DNA of 64,000 nt from Nocardioides sp. NBC_00368 (lineage in GTDB: Bacteria > Actinomycetota > Actinomycetes > Propionibacteriales > Nocardioidaceae), in the NCBI RefSeq assembly GCF_036090055.1, contig NZ_CP107970.1:1986501-2050500 (forward strand), read 5' to 3'. Shown in pieces: positions 34,445 through 42,835 of the stretch; position 1 is the stretch's first letter; each line of letters opens with the position of its first letter. The translations under genes and the position numbers were made by a program. The notes beneath the pieces are model-generated. The model saw nothing but the letters and a program-made list of their open reading frames with translations, was not told the origin of the DNA and made no database searches.

Positions 34445-34549
34445 TCAGCTGGCAGGCGCGAACTCCAGGCCGCACGCGTCGCACAGGATCGGGCCGAGCT
34501 CGACGACCGTGGCCGAGGCGCGGATCTTGAGGGACTTTGGGGCAGCCAC
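34445..34549 (-). CDS. 34-residue CxxC peptide
   Basis: A GTG at 34549 opens VAAPKSLKIRASATVVELGP followed by ILCDACGLEFAPAS and TGA. The CxxC in a CDACG setting looks like half of a zinc knuckle. It could be a small gene or the end of a lost one. Its support is codon-like composition only. Confidence 0.25.
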   Translation of the reverse strand: MAAPKSLKIRASATVVELGPILCDACGLEFAPAS

Positions 34550-34700
34550 AGCTCAGCACCAGGCCGTTCTTCGGCCGGTGGCCGCCTGCGGGGCCAGCCT
34601 GGCCCTCGTCGGCGTCGCCAGCTGCGCCGTCTTCGACGCCTGGGTCGAGATCTCGAGCCCGACGCGATGTAGCATCCTGGTAGCACTTTTCAAATGAAGA

Positions 34701-34740
34701 AACCCCGCCCGATCGGAGAAGTACCAGATCAGACGGGGTT
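34701..34740 (-). terminator. tRNA-Val terminator
   Basis: In the minus direction, directly after the tRNA, AACCCCGTCTGATC pairs with GATCGGGCGGGGTT (with a few G-T pairs) around a 12-base loop, followed by TTTCTTC. This is a rho-independent terminator. Its intactness shows that nothing has inserted between tRNA and terminator. Confidence 0.75.
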
Positions 34741-34747
34741 CATCGGA

Positions 34748-34822
34748 TGGTGCGTGATACTGGGTTCGAACCAGTGACCCCTTCGGTGTGAACGAAGTGC
34801 GCTACCACTGCGCCAATCACGC
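34748..34822 (-). tRNA. tRNA-Val (anticodon CAC)
   Basis: 75 bases including an encoded CCA. The acceptor stem GCGTGAT pairs with ATCACGC; the D stem GCGC pairs with GCGC; the anticodon stem CTTCG/CGAAG encloses the loop TTCACAC with anticodon CAC (codon GUG); the T arm is ACTGG-TTCGAAC-CCAGT. All stems are perfect. It borders the decayed island 32121-34700, fitting the habit of elements to sit beside tRNA genes, though no duplicated tRNA 3' end was found. Confidence 0.95.
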
Positions 34823-35351
34823 ATTCGCTGCCGCCAGAGCGGCTCGCTGCTGTCGGAACATTACCGCATCCCACCTCTCGGTTCACATTCGCCACTCCCC
34901 CGGATGGCCGATCTGCTCGAGCCAGGACCCAACCGGTATGGCTTCTGACCAGCCAGAAAACACCCCTCGAGCCCGCGCGCAAGGATCCGCACCCACGCGG
35001 CCGGCAGTCGGCGGAGGAGGGTGACGAGCGGGTCCAGTCGCTCTCTGCTTCCGGCATGCCGGACTCGCGTCTCGGTCCGCCCCGGTGAAACCCGGTGAGT
35101 CTCGTCCTTACCTGCGACTCGACCCTGCTCCGCCGCCCTCAGTGACCGGGCTTCCCTGCTGGGTGTGACGTCACGTCCAAGTCCCCGGCTCGGTCGAGAA
35201 GATGAGCAACGTCGCAGCGAGAGGAACACCGCCTGAGAGCCCACAGGCCGCCGGCTCGCTGCGAACTGGCATCCACGCCTACAGCGGCCGCGGTTTCGTC
35301 GAGCACTTCGACGAGATGAACCACGGACCGGCCGACCAGGAGGACTCGAAA
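34823..35351. other. intergenic region without a clear gene
   Basis: No supportable reading frame in these 529 bases. It contains the palindrome GTGACGTCAC at 35164-35173, one of several GTGAC/GTCAC elements in this half of the window, about 180 bases before the next gene. The tRNA promoter should lie in its left part. Confidence 0.5.
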
Positions 35352-35507
35352 ATGTGGGACATCCCGGAAACCACCAGGCATCCGCACCTGTCACACGATC
35401 CCCCGTGCCCCCGATGCGGACACGCGAGCCACACATACCTACCGTGCAGCGAGACATGCGGTTGTGTCCCGCCCCCGCTGCCCGGCTCGCTGGCCACCGC
35501 CGCTTGA
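35352..35507 (+). CDS. 51-residue Cys-rich protein
   Basis: The ATG at 35352 has AGGAGG eight bases upstream, the best ribosome binding site here; the frame is open further up from 35202. The sequence starts MWDIPETTRHPHL and contains CPRCGHASHTYLPCSETCGC, four to five cysteines and histidines suited to one zinc site, then PPPLPGSL. Function unknown. Together with the next gene it makes a pair of small putative zinc proteins. Confidence 0.65.
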   Translation: MWDIPETTRHPHLSHDPPCPRCGHASHTYLPCSETCGCVPPPLPGSLATAA

Positions 35508-35578
35508 AGCACCCGCTGCCCAGGTCGTCACAACGCATCCGCTCGCTCGGTCGAAAGAGTGGAACCGAGCGGAAAGCA

Positions 35579-35905
35579 ATGCCGATGACCACGATCTTGA
35601 TGACCTGTCCCCGCTGCCTCACCGACATCACTGTGTGGCTGGGCAGCGTGGTGCTGCGCGTCGACGTCACCGCGACGGCGTGCGGCGAGTTGATCTATGA
35701 ATGCCCGGAGTGCGGGCGGCCGAGCGTCAGCGAGATCGGTAGCGAGCTGTTGTGCAACCTGCTCCTGGCGGGCGCGCGACCGCTCATCCTCGGTGAGCCG
35801 GCCTCCGAGGACGCACGTCCCATGAGCCCACCGTTCACGGCTGACGACCTGGTGACGTGGCGCCGAAGGCTCTCCTGGGTCATCTCGGTGACCCCCTGGG
35901 AATAG
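35579..35905 (+). CDS. zinc-ribbon hypothetical protein
   Basis: 108 residues from an ATG with GGAAAG three to eight bases upstream (a second ATG at 35585 is possible). Two CxxC pairs, CPRC near residue 11 and CPEC near residue 42, form a zinc ribbon. The C-terminal half is hydrophobic and then acidic (LLCNLLLAGARPLILGEP; FTADDLVTWRRRLSWV). It resembles an uncharacterised actinobacterial type also seen at 41597-41797. It may act in nucleic acid binding or metal handling. Confidence 0.7.
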   Translation: MPMTTILMTCPRCLTDITVWLGSVVLRVDVTATACGELIYECPECGRPSVSEIGSELLCNLLLAGARPLILGEPASEDARPMSPPFTADDLVTWRRRLSWVISVTPWE

Positions 35906-35970
35906 GCATTCCGAAACGGGCCCCACCGACGCCCTGTCGTCATCCCCGCCAGCGCATGCGCGGGACGATC

Positions 35971-37404
35971 TCAGTCGCCGTGGATTCCGCTCTCGACCGG
36001 AGCAGTGGTCTCGACGACGGCCGCCTCGACCGACTGCCGACGGGCGTCGGGGAACCAGACCTGCCCCTCGTGCCGGAAGCCGTAGCCCGGCTGCTGCACC
36101 GAGCGCAGCGAGACGATGTCGCGACCGAGCAACGCCGCCAGCAGCCAGACCGAGAGCACCCGCAGCTTCCGCTCCCAGGTGGGGATCACCATGACGTGGT
36201 AGGCCCGATGGAGCAGCCAGGCCGGGAAGCCCTTGATCAGGAACGGGCCGCTCTGGAAAACGCCCCAGCCGAGCCCGAGCGTCGCGATCACCCCGAGATC
36301 GGCATGCTGATACGGCCGCGTACGACGCCCACGCAGAGAGGCGGTGATGTTCTTGGCGAGCCGCTTGGCCTGGCGCACGGCGTGCTGGGCGTTCGGCGGG
36401 GCGACCGCCGTACCGCCGACGACCAGGTCCGGCACGGCCGCCGCATCACCCGCCGCCCATGCGCCCGCGACCGGTCCCGCCTCGGTGCCGACCTGCAGGT
36501 CGGACCTGACCTCGATGAAGCCGCGGGCGGTGGTCGGCAGGTCGGTCCGGTTGGCGATCACCGGGGTGGCTGTGATCCCGGTCGCCCAGATGACCAGCCC
36601 GGACTCGAAGCTCTCCCCGCTCGCGAGCTCGACCACGCTGTCGTAGATGGAGGTAGCTGTCGTGCCCAGGTGGACGTGCGCACCCTTGGCTCGCAACTTG
36701 CGCGTGACCCACGCGCTCACCTCCGGCGTGACCTCGGGAAGGATCCGGTCGGCCGCCTCGACGAGGTGAAAGCGGAGCTCGTCGCGCGCGATGCCGTAGC
36801 GGCGCCGGGCGACGGCTCGCGCCAGGCCGAGCAGCTCACCGAAACCCTCGACCCCGGCGAACCCTCCACCGACGACGGTCACAGTCAGCAGCCTCTCCCG
36901 GTCTGGCCCCGACGGAAGGTCCGCGGCGATGTCGAGCGAGGTGAGCATCGTGTCGCGGATCGCGACCGCCTCCTCGATCCGCTTCAGCCCGATCGCCTCA
37001 TCAGGGATCCCGGGCACCGGGAACGTACGGGTGATGCTGCCCGTCGTGACGACCACCTCGTCGTACTCCAGCGCCGTCTCCCCGCCGCCGATGAGGTGCA
37101 CGCGGACAGTGCGGTTGGCATGATCGATCGAGGTCGCCGCTCCGCTCACCACGTGCGTACGCCGTAGGTGCCGGCGCAGGGAGACGACGGCATGGCGGGC
37201 CTCGACCGACCCGGCGACGACCTCCGGGAGGAACGGCTGATAGGTCATGTACGGAAGCGGGTCGACGACGGTGACGACCGCCTCGCTGCGCCGCAGGTAC
37301 TTCTCCAGCTTCCGCGCCGTGTAGAAGCCGGCGTATCCGCCGCCGACGATGACGATGCGCCTCGGCCTGCCGGCCGCCGCCTGATTGACTGTGTCCATAC
37401 GCAT
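35971..37404 (-). CDS. NDH-2-like NAD(P)/FAD oxidoreductase
   Basis: 477 residues (start at 37404; 37398 also possible). Two dinucleotide folds are visible: RIVIVGGGYAGFYTARKLEK at the N-terminus for FAD and VTVVGGGFAGVEGFGELLGL near residue 175 for NADH, then WAAGDAAAVPD. PYMTYQPFLPEVVAG is typical of type II NADH dehydrogenases. The C-terminal third (FPAWLLHRAYHVMVIP, KLRVLSVWLLAALLG) gives amphipathic or membrane-binding helices. It would pass electrons from NADH to a quinone. It lies in a redox block with an Frd-like flavoprotein and cytochrome b. Confidence 0.9.
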   Translation of the reverse strand: MRMDTVNQAAAGRPRRIVIVGGGYAGFYTARKLEKYLRRSEAVVTVVDPLPYMTYQPFLPEVVAGSVEARHAVVSLRRHLRRTHVVSGAATSIDHANRTVRVHLIGGGETALEYDEVVVTTGSITRTFPVPGIPDEAIGLKRIEEAVAIRDTMLTSLDIAADLPSGPDRERLLTVTVVGGGFAGVEGFGELLGLARAVARRRYGIARDELRFHLVEAADRILPEVTPEVSAWVTRKLRAKGAHVHLGTTATSIYDSVVELASGESFESGLVIWATGITATPVIANRTDLPTTARGFIEVRSDLQVGTEAGPVAGAWAAGDAAAVPDLVVGGTAVAPPNAQHAVRQAKRLAKNITASLRGRRTRPYQHADLGVIATLGLGWGVFQSGPFLIKGFPAWLLHRAYHVMVIPTWERKLRVLSVWLLAALLGRDIVSLRSVQQPGYGFRHEGQVWFPDARRQSVEAAVVETTAPVESGIHGD

Positions 37405-37444
37405 GCGACCAGGCAGCGGCCACCGATGTGACAGGCCAGAAAGC

Positions 37445-38197
37445 TCAGCGCTGCGACATCGCCTGCACGAACGCGTCGTACGTCGTCGTGCCGAGCTCGG
37501 CACGCTCGTCAGGCACGAGCGTGTCGTCGGCGAGCACCTGGCCGAAGTATGGTGCCTGCGGATCGGTGACGACCCGCCTCGGGTCACCGACCCGCTTCAG
37601 CGCCGCAGCGACGAACTCGTCGAAGCGGTAGCGCTGCGGCCCACCGATCTCGACGATCCCGTTGACCGGGCTCCCCGCGGCGGTCCGCCCCACGAGCCGC
37701 GCGACGTCCTCGGAGGCGACCGGCTGGAAGCCGACGGGCGGGAGATGTACCTCGTCTCCGATGGTGGCCGAGTCGGCGATCGCCTTGCCGAACTCGAAGA
37801 ACTGGGTCGCCCGCACGATCGAGTACGCAACGTCCGACTTCTCCACCAGCGCCTCCTGCGCGACCTTGGCACGCAGGTAGCCGCTGTCCGGCGCCCGGTC
37901 GCACCCGACGATCGAGAGCGCGACATGGTGCCTGACCCCCGCCTTCTTCTCGGCGGCGACCTGGTTCTCGGTCGAGGTGGCGAAGAACCGCATCACGTCC
38001 TCGTCCGCGAACGACGGTGAGTTCGACACGTCGACCACGACGTCGGCGCCCTCGAGCGCCGCGTCGAGACCCTCGCCGGTGATGACATTGCAGCCCGTCT
38101 CGAGCGAGGCTGCGACGGCGTCGTGCCCATGCTCGCCCAGCAGCTTGACGACCTGCGAGCCCACGAGCCCGCTTCCACCGATGACCACGATCCTCAT
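37445..38197 (-). CDS. NmrA/SDR-like NAD(P)-binding protein
   Basis: 250 residues. The N-terminal MRIVVIGGSGLVGSQVVKLL is an atypical-SDR Rossmann motif; VVDVSNSPSFADEDVMRFFA and VRHHVALSIVG are typical of NmrA-like proteins, which sense or use NADP(H) and modify flavin- or quinone-linked metabolism. AAGGAG precedes the start. It is paralogous to 62390-63160. It is divergent from the Frd-like gene with 177 bp between them. Confidence 0.9.
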   Translation of the reverse strand: MRIVVIGGSGLVGSQVVKLLGEHGHDAVAASLETGCNVITGEGLDAALEGADVVVDVSNSPSFADEDVMRFFATSTENQVAAEKKAGVRHHVALSIVGCDRAPDSGYLRAKVAQEALVEKSDVAYSIVRATQFFEFGKAIADSATIGDEVHLPPVGFQPVASEDVARLVGRTAAGSPVNGIVEIGGPQRYRFDEFVAAALKRVGDPRRVVTDPQAPYFGQVLADDTLVPDERAELGTTTYDAFVQAMSQR

Positions 38198-38259
38198 CGT
38201 GCATCTCCTTCGTTGTCGTGTGGATACCTTCCCTGCCCATTCCCCTCCGACGGGCAGGT

Positions 38260-38303
38260 CACTGGATACGACCGACCAGTGGCGTTCGGCGTGACACCGT
38301 CAC
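38260..38303. promoter_or_regulatory. inverted repeats in the divergent NmrA/Frd promoter region
   Basis: CACTGG-N10-CCAGTG (38260-38281) is followed by the palindrome GTGAC-ACC-GTCAC (38291-38303), 72 bases before the Frd-like start. Either could be a regulator site for the two divergent genes. The second belongs to a set of GTGAC/GTCAC elements in this half of the window. Confidence 0.4.
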
Positions 38304-38374
38304 GAACCGAACCCGCGTCCGGTCGAGAGTGCACACGCCACATCAGGAGTGGCCATGGACAACGAGGGGACACC

Positions 38375-40105
38375 ATGCGCGCGAAGGAGCGACGGATCAC
38401 GACGAGCGTGCTCGTCATCGGCACCGGAGGGGCCGGCCTGCGGGCCGCGATCGAACTGGCCGAGCACGGGGTGGACGTGCTGGCGGTCGGCAAACGGCCC
38501 CGCCTGGACGCGCACACGTCCCTCGCGGCCGGCGGCATCAACGCCGCTCTCGGCACGATGGACCCGGCCGACAGCTGGCAGCAACACGCAGCCGACACCA
38601 TCAAGGAGAGCTACTACCTCGCCGACCCGCGTACCGTCGAGGTCGTCACCCGCGGCGCCGAGCAGGCCATCGGCGACCTCGTCCGCTTCGGCATGCAGTT
38701 CGCCCGCGAGGACGACGGCCGGATCTCGCAGCGCTTCTTCGGCGCCCACAAGTACCGACGGACCGCATTCGCAGGGGACTACACCGGCCTGGAGATCCAG
38801 CGAGCGCTCATCGGCCGGGCCGAACAGCTGCAGATCCCGATCCTGGACGGCCTGTACGTCACCCGCATCCTGACCGACGACAACACCGTGTCCGGTGCGT
38901 ACGGCTTCGACCTCGTCGACGGAACCCGGTACCTCATCCACGCCGACGCCGTGATCCTGGCCGCCGGCGGGCACACCAGGATCTGGAGGCGTACCTCCTC
39001 GCGACGCGACGAGAACACCGGCGACTCCTTCCGGCTCGCCGTCGACGCAGGCGCACGGTTGCGCGATGCCGAACTGGTGCAGTTCCACCCCTCAGGCATC
39101 CTCGAGCCGGAGGACGCGGCCGGCACGCTGGTCTCAGAGGCGGCTCGCGGAGAGGGCGGGGTGCTACGCAACGCGCTCGGCGAACGGTACATGGAGCGCT
39201 ACGACCCCGAGCGGATGGAGCTCTCCACGCGTGACCGAGTCGCGCTCGCGGGGTTCACCGAGATCAAGGAGGGCCGCGGTACGCCGCACGGCGGGGTGTG
39301 GCTCGACGTCTCCCACCTCCCCCGCGAGACCATCATGACCCGCCTCCCCCGGGTCCACCAGCAGATGCTCGAGCTGCAGATGCTCGACATCACCGCCGAG
39401 CCGATGGAGGTCGCACCGACCGCCCACTACTCGATGGGCGGAGTCTGGGTGCGCCACGAAGACCACGGCACCGACGTCGAGGGCCTCTACGCCATCGGCG
39501 AGGCCGCCAGCGGGCTTCATGGAGCCAACCGGCTCGGCGGTAACTCGCTGGTCGAGCTGCTGGTCTACGGCCGGATCGTCGGGCAGGCCGCCGCTGCGTA
39601 CTCGGCCGGTCTGGTGGTCCACCGGCGCTCGCACGAAGCCGAGGGCCAGGCGCGCGAGGAGATCCTTGGGCTGCTGGCCGAGGACGGCCACGAGAACGTA
39701 CGCGCCCTGCAGCGGGCCGTGCGCAACACCATGACCGAGCATGCGGGCGTGGTCCGCGACGAGACCGGGCTGAAGCAGGGATTGCAGAGCATCAGCGAGA
39801 TCGAGGGCCGGGCGGCGTCACTCGGCATCCACCCCGACATCGCAGGGTTCGCCGACCTCGCCCACGCCTTCGACCTCAAGGCCTCGCTACTGGCCGCGCG
39901 GGCGACCCTGGAGTCGGCGCTCGAACGGCGCGAGACCCGCGGCTGCCACAACCGCAGCGACTACCCGGCGACCGACCCAGCCTTCCAGGTCAACCTGGTC
40001 TGGTCGCCTGCCGACGGCGTCGTCCGTGAGCCGATCGCCGCCGTGCCCGAGGAGATCTCCCAGCTGATCGTCGAAGTCTCCAGCATGGGCAAGCTGGTGG
40101 AATGA
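38375..40105 (+). CDS. fumarate reductase/succinate dehydrogenase-like flavoprotein
   Basis: 576 residues. FAD-binding VLVIGTGGAGLRAAIELAEH, then SLAAGGINAALGTMDPADSW and the catalytic region TLVSEAARGEGGVLRNALGE; the C-terminus keeps GLYAIGEAASGLHGANRLGG. It is a FrdA/SdhA/NadB-type flavoprotein. GAGGGG precedes the ATG at 38375. No iron-sulfur subunit (FrdB) or anchor follows; instead a QcrB-like cytochrome b starts 13 bases later. It may act as a soluble dehydrogenase or couple directly to that membrane protein. L-aspartate oxidase is an alternative. Confidence 0.9.
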   Translation: MRAKERRITTSVLVIGTGGAGLRAAIELAEHGVDVLAVGKRPRLDAHTSLAAGGINAALGTMDPADSWQQHAADTIKESYYLADPRTVEVVTRGAEQAIGDLVRFGMQFAREDDGRISQRFFGAHKYRRTAFAGDYTGLEIQRALIGRAEQLQIPILDGLYVTRILTDDNTVSGAYGFDLVDGTRYLIHADAVILAAGGHTRIWRRTSSRRDENTGDSFRLAVDAGARLRDAELVQFHPSGILEPEDAAGTLVSEAARGEGGVLRNALGERYMERYDPERMELSTRDRVALAGFTEIKEGRGTPHGGVWLDVSHLPRETIMTRLPRVHQQMLELQMLDITAEPMEVAPTAHYSMGGVWVRHEDHGTDVEGLYAIGEAASGLHGANRLGGNSLVELLVYGRIVGQAAAAYSAGLVVHRRSHEAEGQAREEILGLLAEDGHENVRALQRAVRNTMTEHAGVVRDETGLKQGLQSISEIEGRAASLGIHPDIAGFADLAHAFDLKASLLAARATLESALERRETRGCHNRSDYPATDPAFQVNLVWSPADGVVREPIAAVPEEISQLIVEVSSMGKLVE

Positions 40106-40118
40106 CCGCGGAGTGACG

Positions 40119-41600
40119 ATGACCACGACGACACCCCGCGAACGGACCGCCACCTCGGACATCAGGACCTTACATTTCCAGCTGCACCCGCTGCGGTACG
40201 CAGAGACGTACGGTCGCTTCGGCCACCGGGTGGTCCCGAACCTCTGGGCTGCGCTCTTCGCAGCCATCTCCGCGGCCTGCCTCGTGGTCCTGGCGATCAC
40301 CGGCATCCTGCTGACGGTGGCCTACGACCCCTCGGTCGAGCCAGTCATCTACCAAGGCAGCTACGCCCCGCTACGAGGTGTGGAGGTCTCCCGAGCGTAC
40401 GACTCGATGCTCCACTACTCACTCGAGGTCAACGGCGGGCTGCTCGTCCGGCAGTCGCATCACTGGGCGGCTCTCGTCCTACCAGCATCGCTGATGCTGC
40501 AGATCGGAACCGCGTTCTTCACCGGCGCGTTCCGGCGGCCGCGACGGCTGGCGTGGGTGCTGCTGGTGGCGACCTTCCTCCTCGCCCTCGGCGCCGGCTG
40601 GAGCGGCTACGGGCTCCCCGACGATGCACTCTCCGGCACCGGGCTGCGGATCTTCGAGGGCATTTTGGTCGGGACGCCGTTCCTCGGCAGCTGGCTGACC
40701 CTGCTGATCTTCGGCGGTGAGTTCCCCAGCGACGTGGTGCCGCACCTGTACTGGCTCCACGTCGTGGGGATACCCGTGCTGCTCGCGATCGTGCTGTCCC
40801 TTCGGCTGCGTCTCGCCCGGCGTATCCGACCTGCTCAGCTCCCCGGCCGCGGGCGCACGGCGACCAACCTCGTCGGCCTGCCCGGGCCCGCCGTCGCGGC
40901 CCGAACAGTCGGGATGTTCCTTCTCACCTGCGGTCTGCTGGTGACCATGGGTGGACTGCTCACCGTCTCTCCGATCTGGCGCTATGGCCCGGCGAACCCG
41001 GCCAGTGCCTCGACCGGCAGCCAGCCCGACTGGTACACCGCCTGGCTCGACGGGTCGCTCCGGCTCGTGCCACCCGACTGGGACTTCTCATGGCTGGGCC
41101 GCACCTGGGCACTCTCGGTGCTGGTCCCCGAGCTGGTCGCCGTGGCGTTCCTCGGTGCGCTGACGCTCTATCCGATGATCGAGGAGCGGGTCACCGGCGA
41201 CCGAGCTGTGCACCACATTCTCGACCGGCCGCGGGACCGCCCTCGGCGAACCGGCCTGGGCGTTGCCGGGATCGTCTTCTTCGGGATCCTGTGGCTCTCG
41301 GCGAGCACGGACATCATCGCCACGATCTTCCACGTCAGCTTCGAGACCCAGGTGTACGCACTCCGGACTGCTCTCGTCCTGGGGCCCGTCGTCGCCTACG
41401 TGGTCACGGTTGCGATGTGCCGCGAGCTCCGGGCACGCCAGCGCGAGACCGTCCTGCGCGGCTACGAGACCGGCCGGGTCATGCGGGCGACCGACGGGGG
41501 CTACACCGAGGCCCACGCACCGTTGAGCCCGGACGTACGAGCCTCGGTGGCCGCCTCTGCCGGCCTGATCCGGCGTGCCGAAGACGAGGAGCAGCCATGA
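40119..41600 (+). CDS. orphan QcrB-like cytochrome b
   Basis: 493 residues from an ATG with GGAG five bases upstream. It follows actinobacterial QcrB along its length: YQGSYAPLRGVEVSRAYDSM, GGLLVRQSHHWAALVL (heme histidines), FTGAFRRPRRLAWV, YGLPDDALSGTGLR, FPSDVVPHLYWLHVVGIP (heme histidine) and VSPIWRYGPANP. True QcrB sits beside qcrA and qcrC; here neither is present. It is preceded by an Frd-like flavoprotein and followed by a small zinc protein. It may be the membrane anchor and quinone site of a novel flavoprotein complex. Confidence 0.9.
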   Translation: MTTTTPRERTATSDIRTLHFQLHPLRYAETYGRFGHRVVPNLWAALFAAISAACLVVLAITGILLTVAYDPSVEPVIYQGSYAPLRGVEVSRAYDSMLHYSLEVNGGLLVRQSHHWAALVLPASLMLQIGTAFFTGAFRRPRRLAWVLLVATFLLALGAGWSGYGLPDDALSGTGLRIFEGILVGTPFLGSWLTLLIFGGEFPSDVVPHLYWLHVVGIPVLLAIVLSLRLRLARRIRPAQLPGRGRTATNLVGLPGPAVAARTVGMFLLTCGLLVTMGGLLTVSPIWRYGPANPASASTGSQPDWYTAWLDGSLRLVPPDWDFSWLGRTWALSVLVPELVAVAFLGALTLYPMIEERVTGDRAVHHILDRPRDRPRRTGLGVAGIVFFGILWLSASTDIIATIFHVSFETQVYALRTALVLGPVVAYVVTVAMCRELRARQRETVLRGYETGRVMRATDGGYTEAHAPLSPDVRASVAASAGLIRRAEDEEQP

Positions 41601-41797
41601 GCCTCGACCTGACCCTCTGTCCCGACTGCGGCGCGCCTGCCGAGGTGGAGTGGCGCGCCGTCATGGAGAGCACCGACGGGCCAGTCGAGCATGCCCGGGT
41701 GCGGTGCCTTCGCGGGCACTGGTACCTGCTGCCCGTGGCATCGCTCGCCGGGCCGGGCTGCCGGCTCGCGCAGAGCCCCACCAGTTTCCGGGAGTAG
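41597..41797 (+). CDS. 66-residue zinc-ribbon protein
   Basis: It overlaps the cytochrome gene by four bases (ATGA). The start MSLDLTLCPDCGAPAEVEWR supplies CxxC; VRCLRGHWYLLP supplies a further Cys and His, completing one plausible zinc site. Translational coupling to the cytochrome b suggests a maturation or assembly role, or simple co-expression. Function unknown. Confidence 0.7.
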   Translation: MSLDLTLCPDCGAPAEVEWRAVMESTDGPVEHARVRCLRGHWYLLPVASLAGPGCRLAQSPTSFRE

Positions 41798-41875
41798 CGC
41801 CTGCTCTCGGTGGGCGTGCCCTCGTGCACGTCATCTGCCCATCGCAAGTCCATCGTCAGTGTCAAGGAGACCCTC

Positions 41876-42835
41876 ATGTCCGCCAACCCGCACCACATCT
41901 CGCTCGAGCCTGCTGCGCAGGCCTTCGTCGAGGCAACCGCCGACCCGCCGTACCTCTACCAGCTCTCGCCCGAGGAGGGCCGCAAGGCCGTAGACGGCGT
42001 GCAGTCCGAACCGATCGACAAGCCGGCGGTCGACGAGGAGTGGGTCGAGATCGCCGGGGGCCCGACCGGCACCGTCAAGATTCGCATCGTCAAGCCGTTC
42101 GGCGCCGTCGGTGAGTTGCCGGTGGTGGTCTACCTGCACGGCGCCGGGTGGGTCTTCGGCGATGCGCACACCCACGACCGGCTGGTTCGCGACCTCGCCG
42201 TCGGCGCCGAGGCCGCCATTGTCTTCGTCGAGTACGACCGCTCCCCCGAGGCCCGCTACCCGCACGCCATCGAGCAGGCCTACGCCACCGCGAGGTGGAT
42301 CACGACCGACGGCGCCTCGAAAGGCCTCGACAGCACCCGGATGGCCGTCGCCGGCGACTCGGTCGGCGGCAACATGACGATCGCGCTGACCCTGCTGGCC
42401 AAGGAACGTGGCGACGTCAGCTTCGCCGGCCAGGTGCTGTTCTACCCCGTCACCGACGCGGCGTTCGACACCGGGAGCTACCACCAGTTCGCCGAAGGCT
42501 ACTTCCTGGCCCGCGAGGGCATGAAGTGGTTCTGGGACCAGTACACGACCTCCCAGTCCGACCGCGCCCAGATCACGGCCTCACCGCTGCGCGCCACCAC
42601 CGAACAGCTCACCGGGCTGCCCCCGGCGCTGGTCATCACCGCTGAGGCCGACGTCCTGCGGGACGAGGGCGAAGCTTACGCCGCAAATCTCCGCGCCGCC
42701 GGCGTACCGGTCACCGCAGTGCGCTACCAGGGCATCGTGCACGACTTCGTCATGGTCAACTCTCTCCACGAGACGTACGCCGCCCGAGCCGCGATCGCGC
42801 AGGCGGTCGCCTTCCTCACCGATGCCATCAGATGA
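41876..42835 (+). CDS. alpha/beta hydrolase, hormone-sensitive-lipase type
   Basis: 319 residues from an ATG with AAGGAG six bases upstream. HSL-family motifs: the oxyanion YLHGAGWVFGD, the nucleophile AGDSVGGNM, Asp in TAEADVLRDEG and His in GIVHDFVM. It hydrolyses short-chain esters or lactones in the cytoplasm. The stop overlaps the start of the ferritin-like gene by four bases. Substrate unknown. Confidence 0.93.
   Translation: MSANPHHISLEPAAQAFVEATADPPYLYQLSPEEGRKAVDGVQSEPIDKPAVDEEWVEIAGGPTGTVKIRIVKPFGAVGELPVVVYLHGAGWVFGDAHTHDRLVRDLAVGAEAAIVFVEYDRSPEARYPHAIEQAYATARWITTDGASKGLDSTRMAVAGDSVGGNMTIALTLLAKERGDVSFAGQVLFYPVTDAAFDTGSYHQFAEGYFLAREGMKWFWDQYTTSQSDRAQITASPLRATTEQLTGLPPALVITAEADVLRDEGEAYAANLRAAGVPVTAVRYQGIVHDFVMVNSLHETYAARAAIAQAVAFLTDAIR

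Noticed and set aside
34748..34771. Attachment site at the 3' end of tRNA-Val
   Set aside because: An island lies beside it, but I could not find a second copy of the tRNA 3' end in the window and no integrase gene is present, so no att site is claimed.
34861..35670. Minus-strand 269-codon frame upstream of tRNA-Val
   Set aside because: Composition is Arg/Ser-rich without motifs, there is no ribosome binding site, and it overlaps the better supported small Cys-rich genes.
38375..40105. Complete fumarate reductase or succinate dehydrogenase operon
   Set aside because: No iron-sulfur (FrdB/SdhB) or FrdC/D-type anchor subunit is present; only the flavoprotein is supported.
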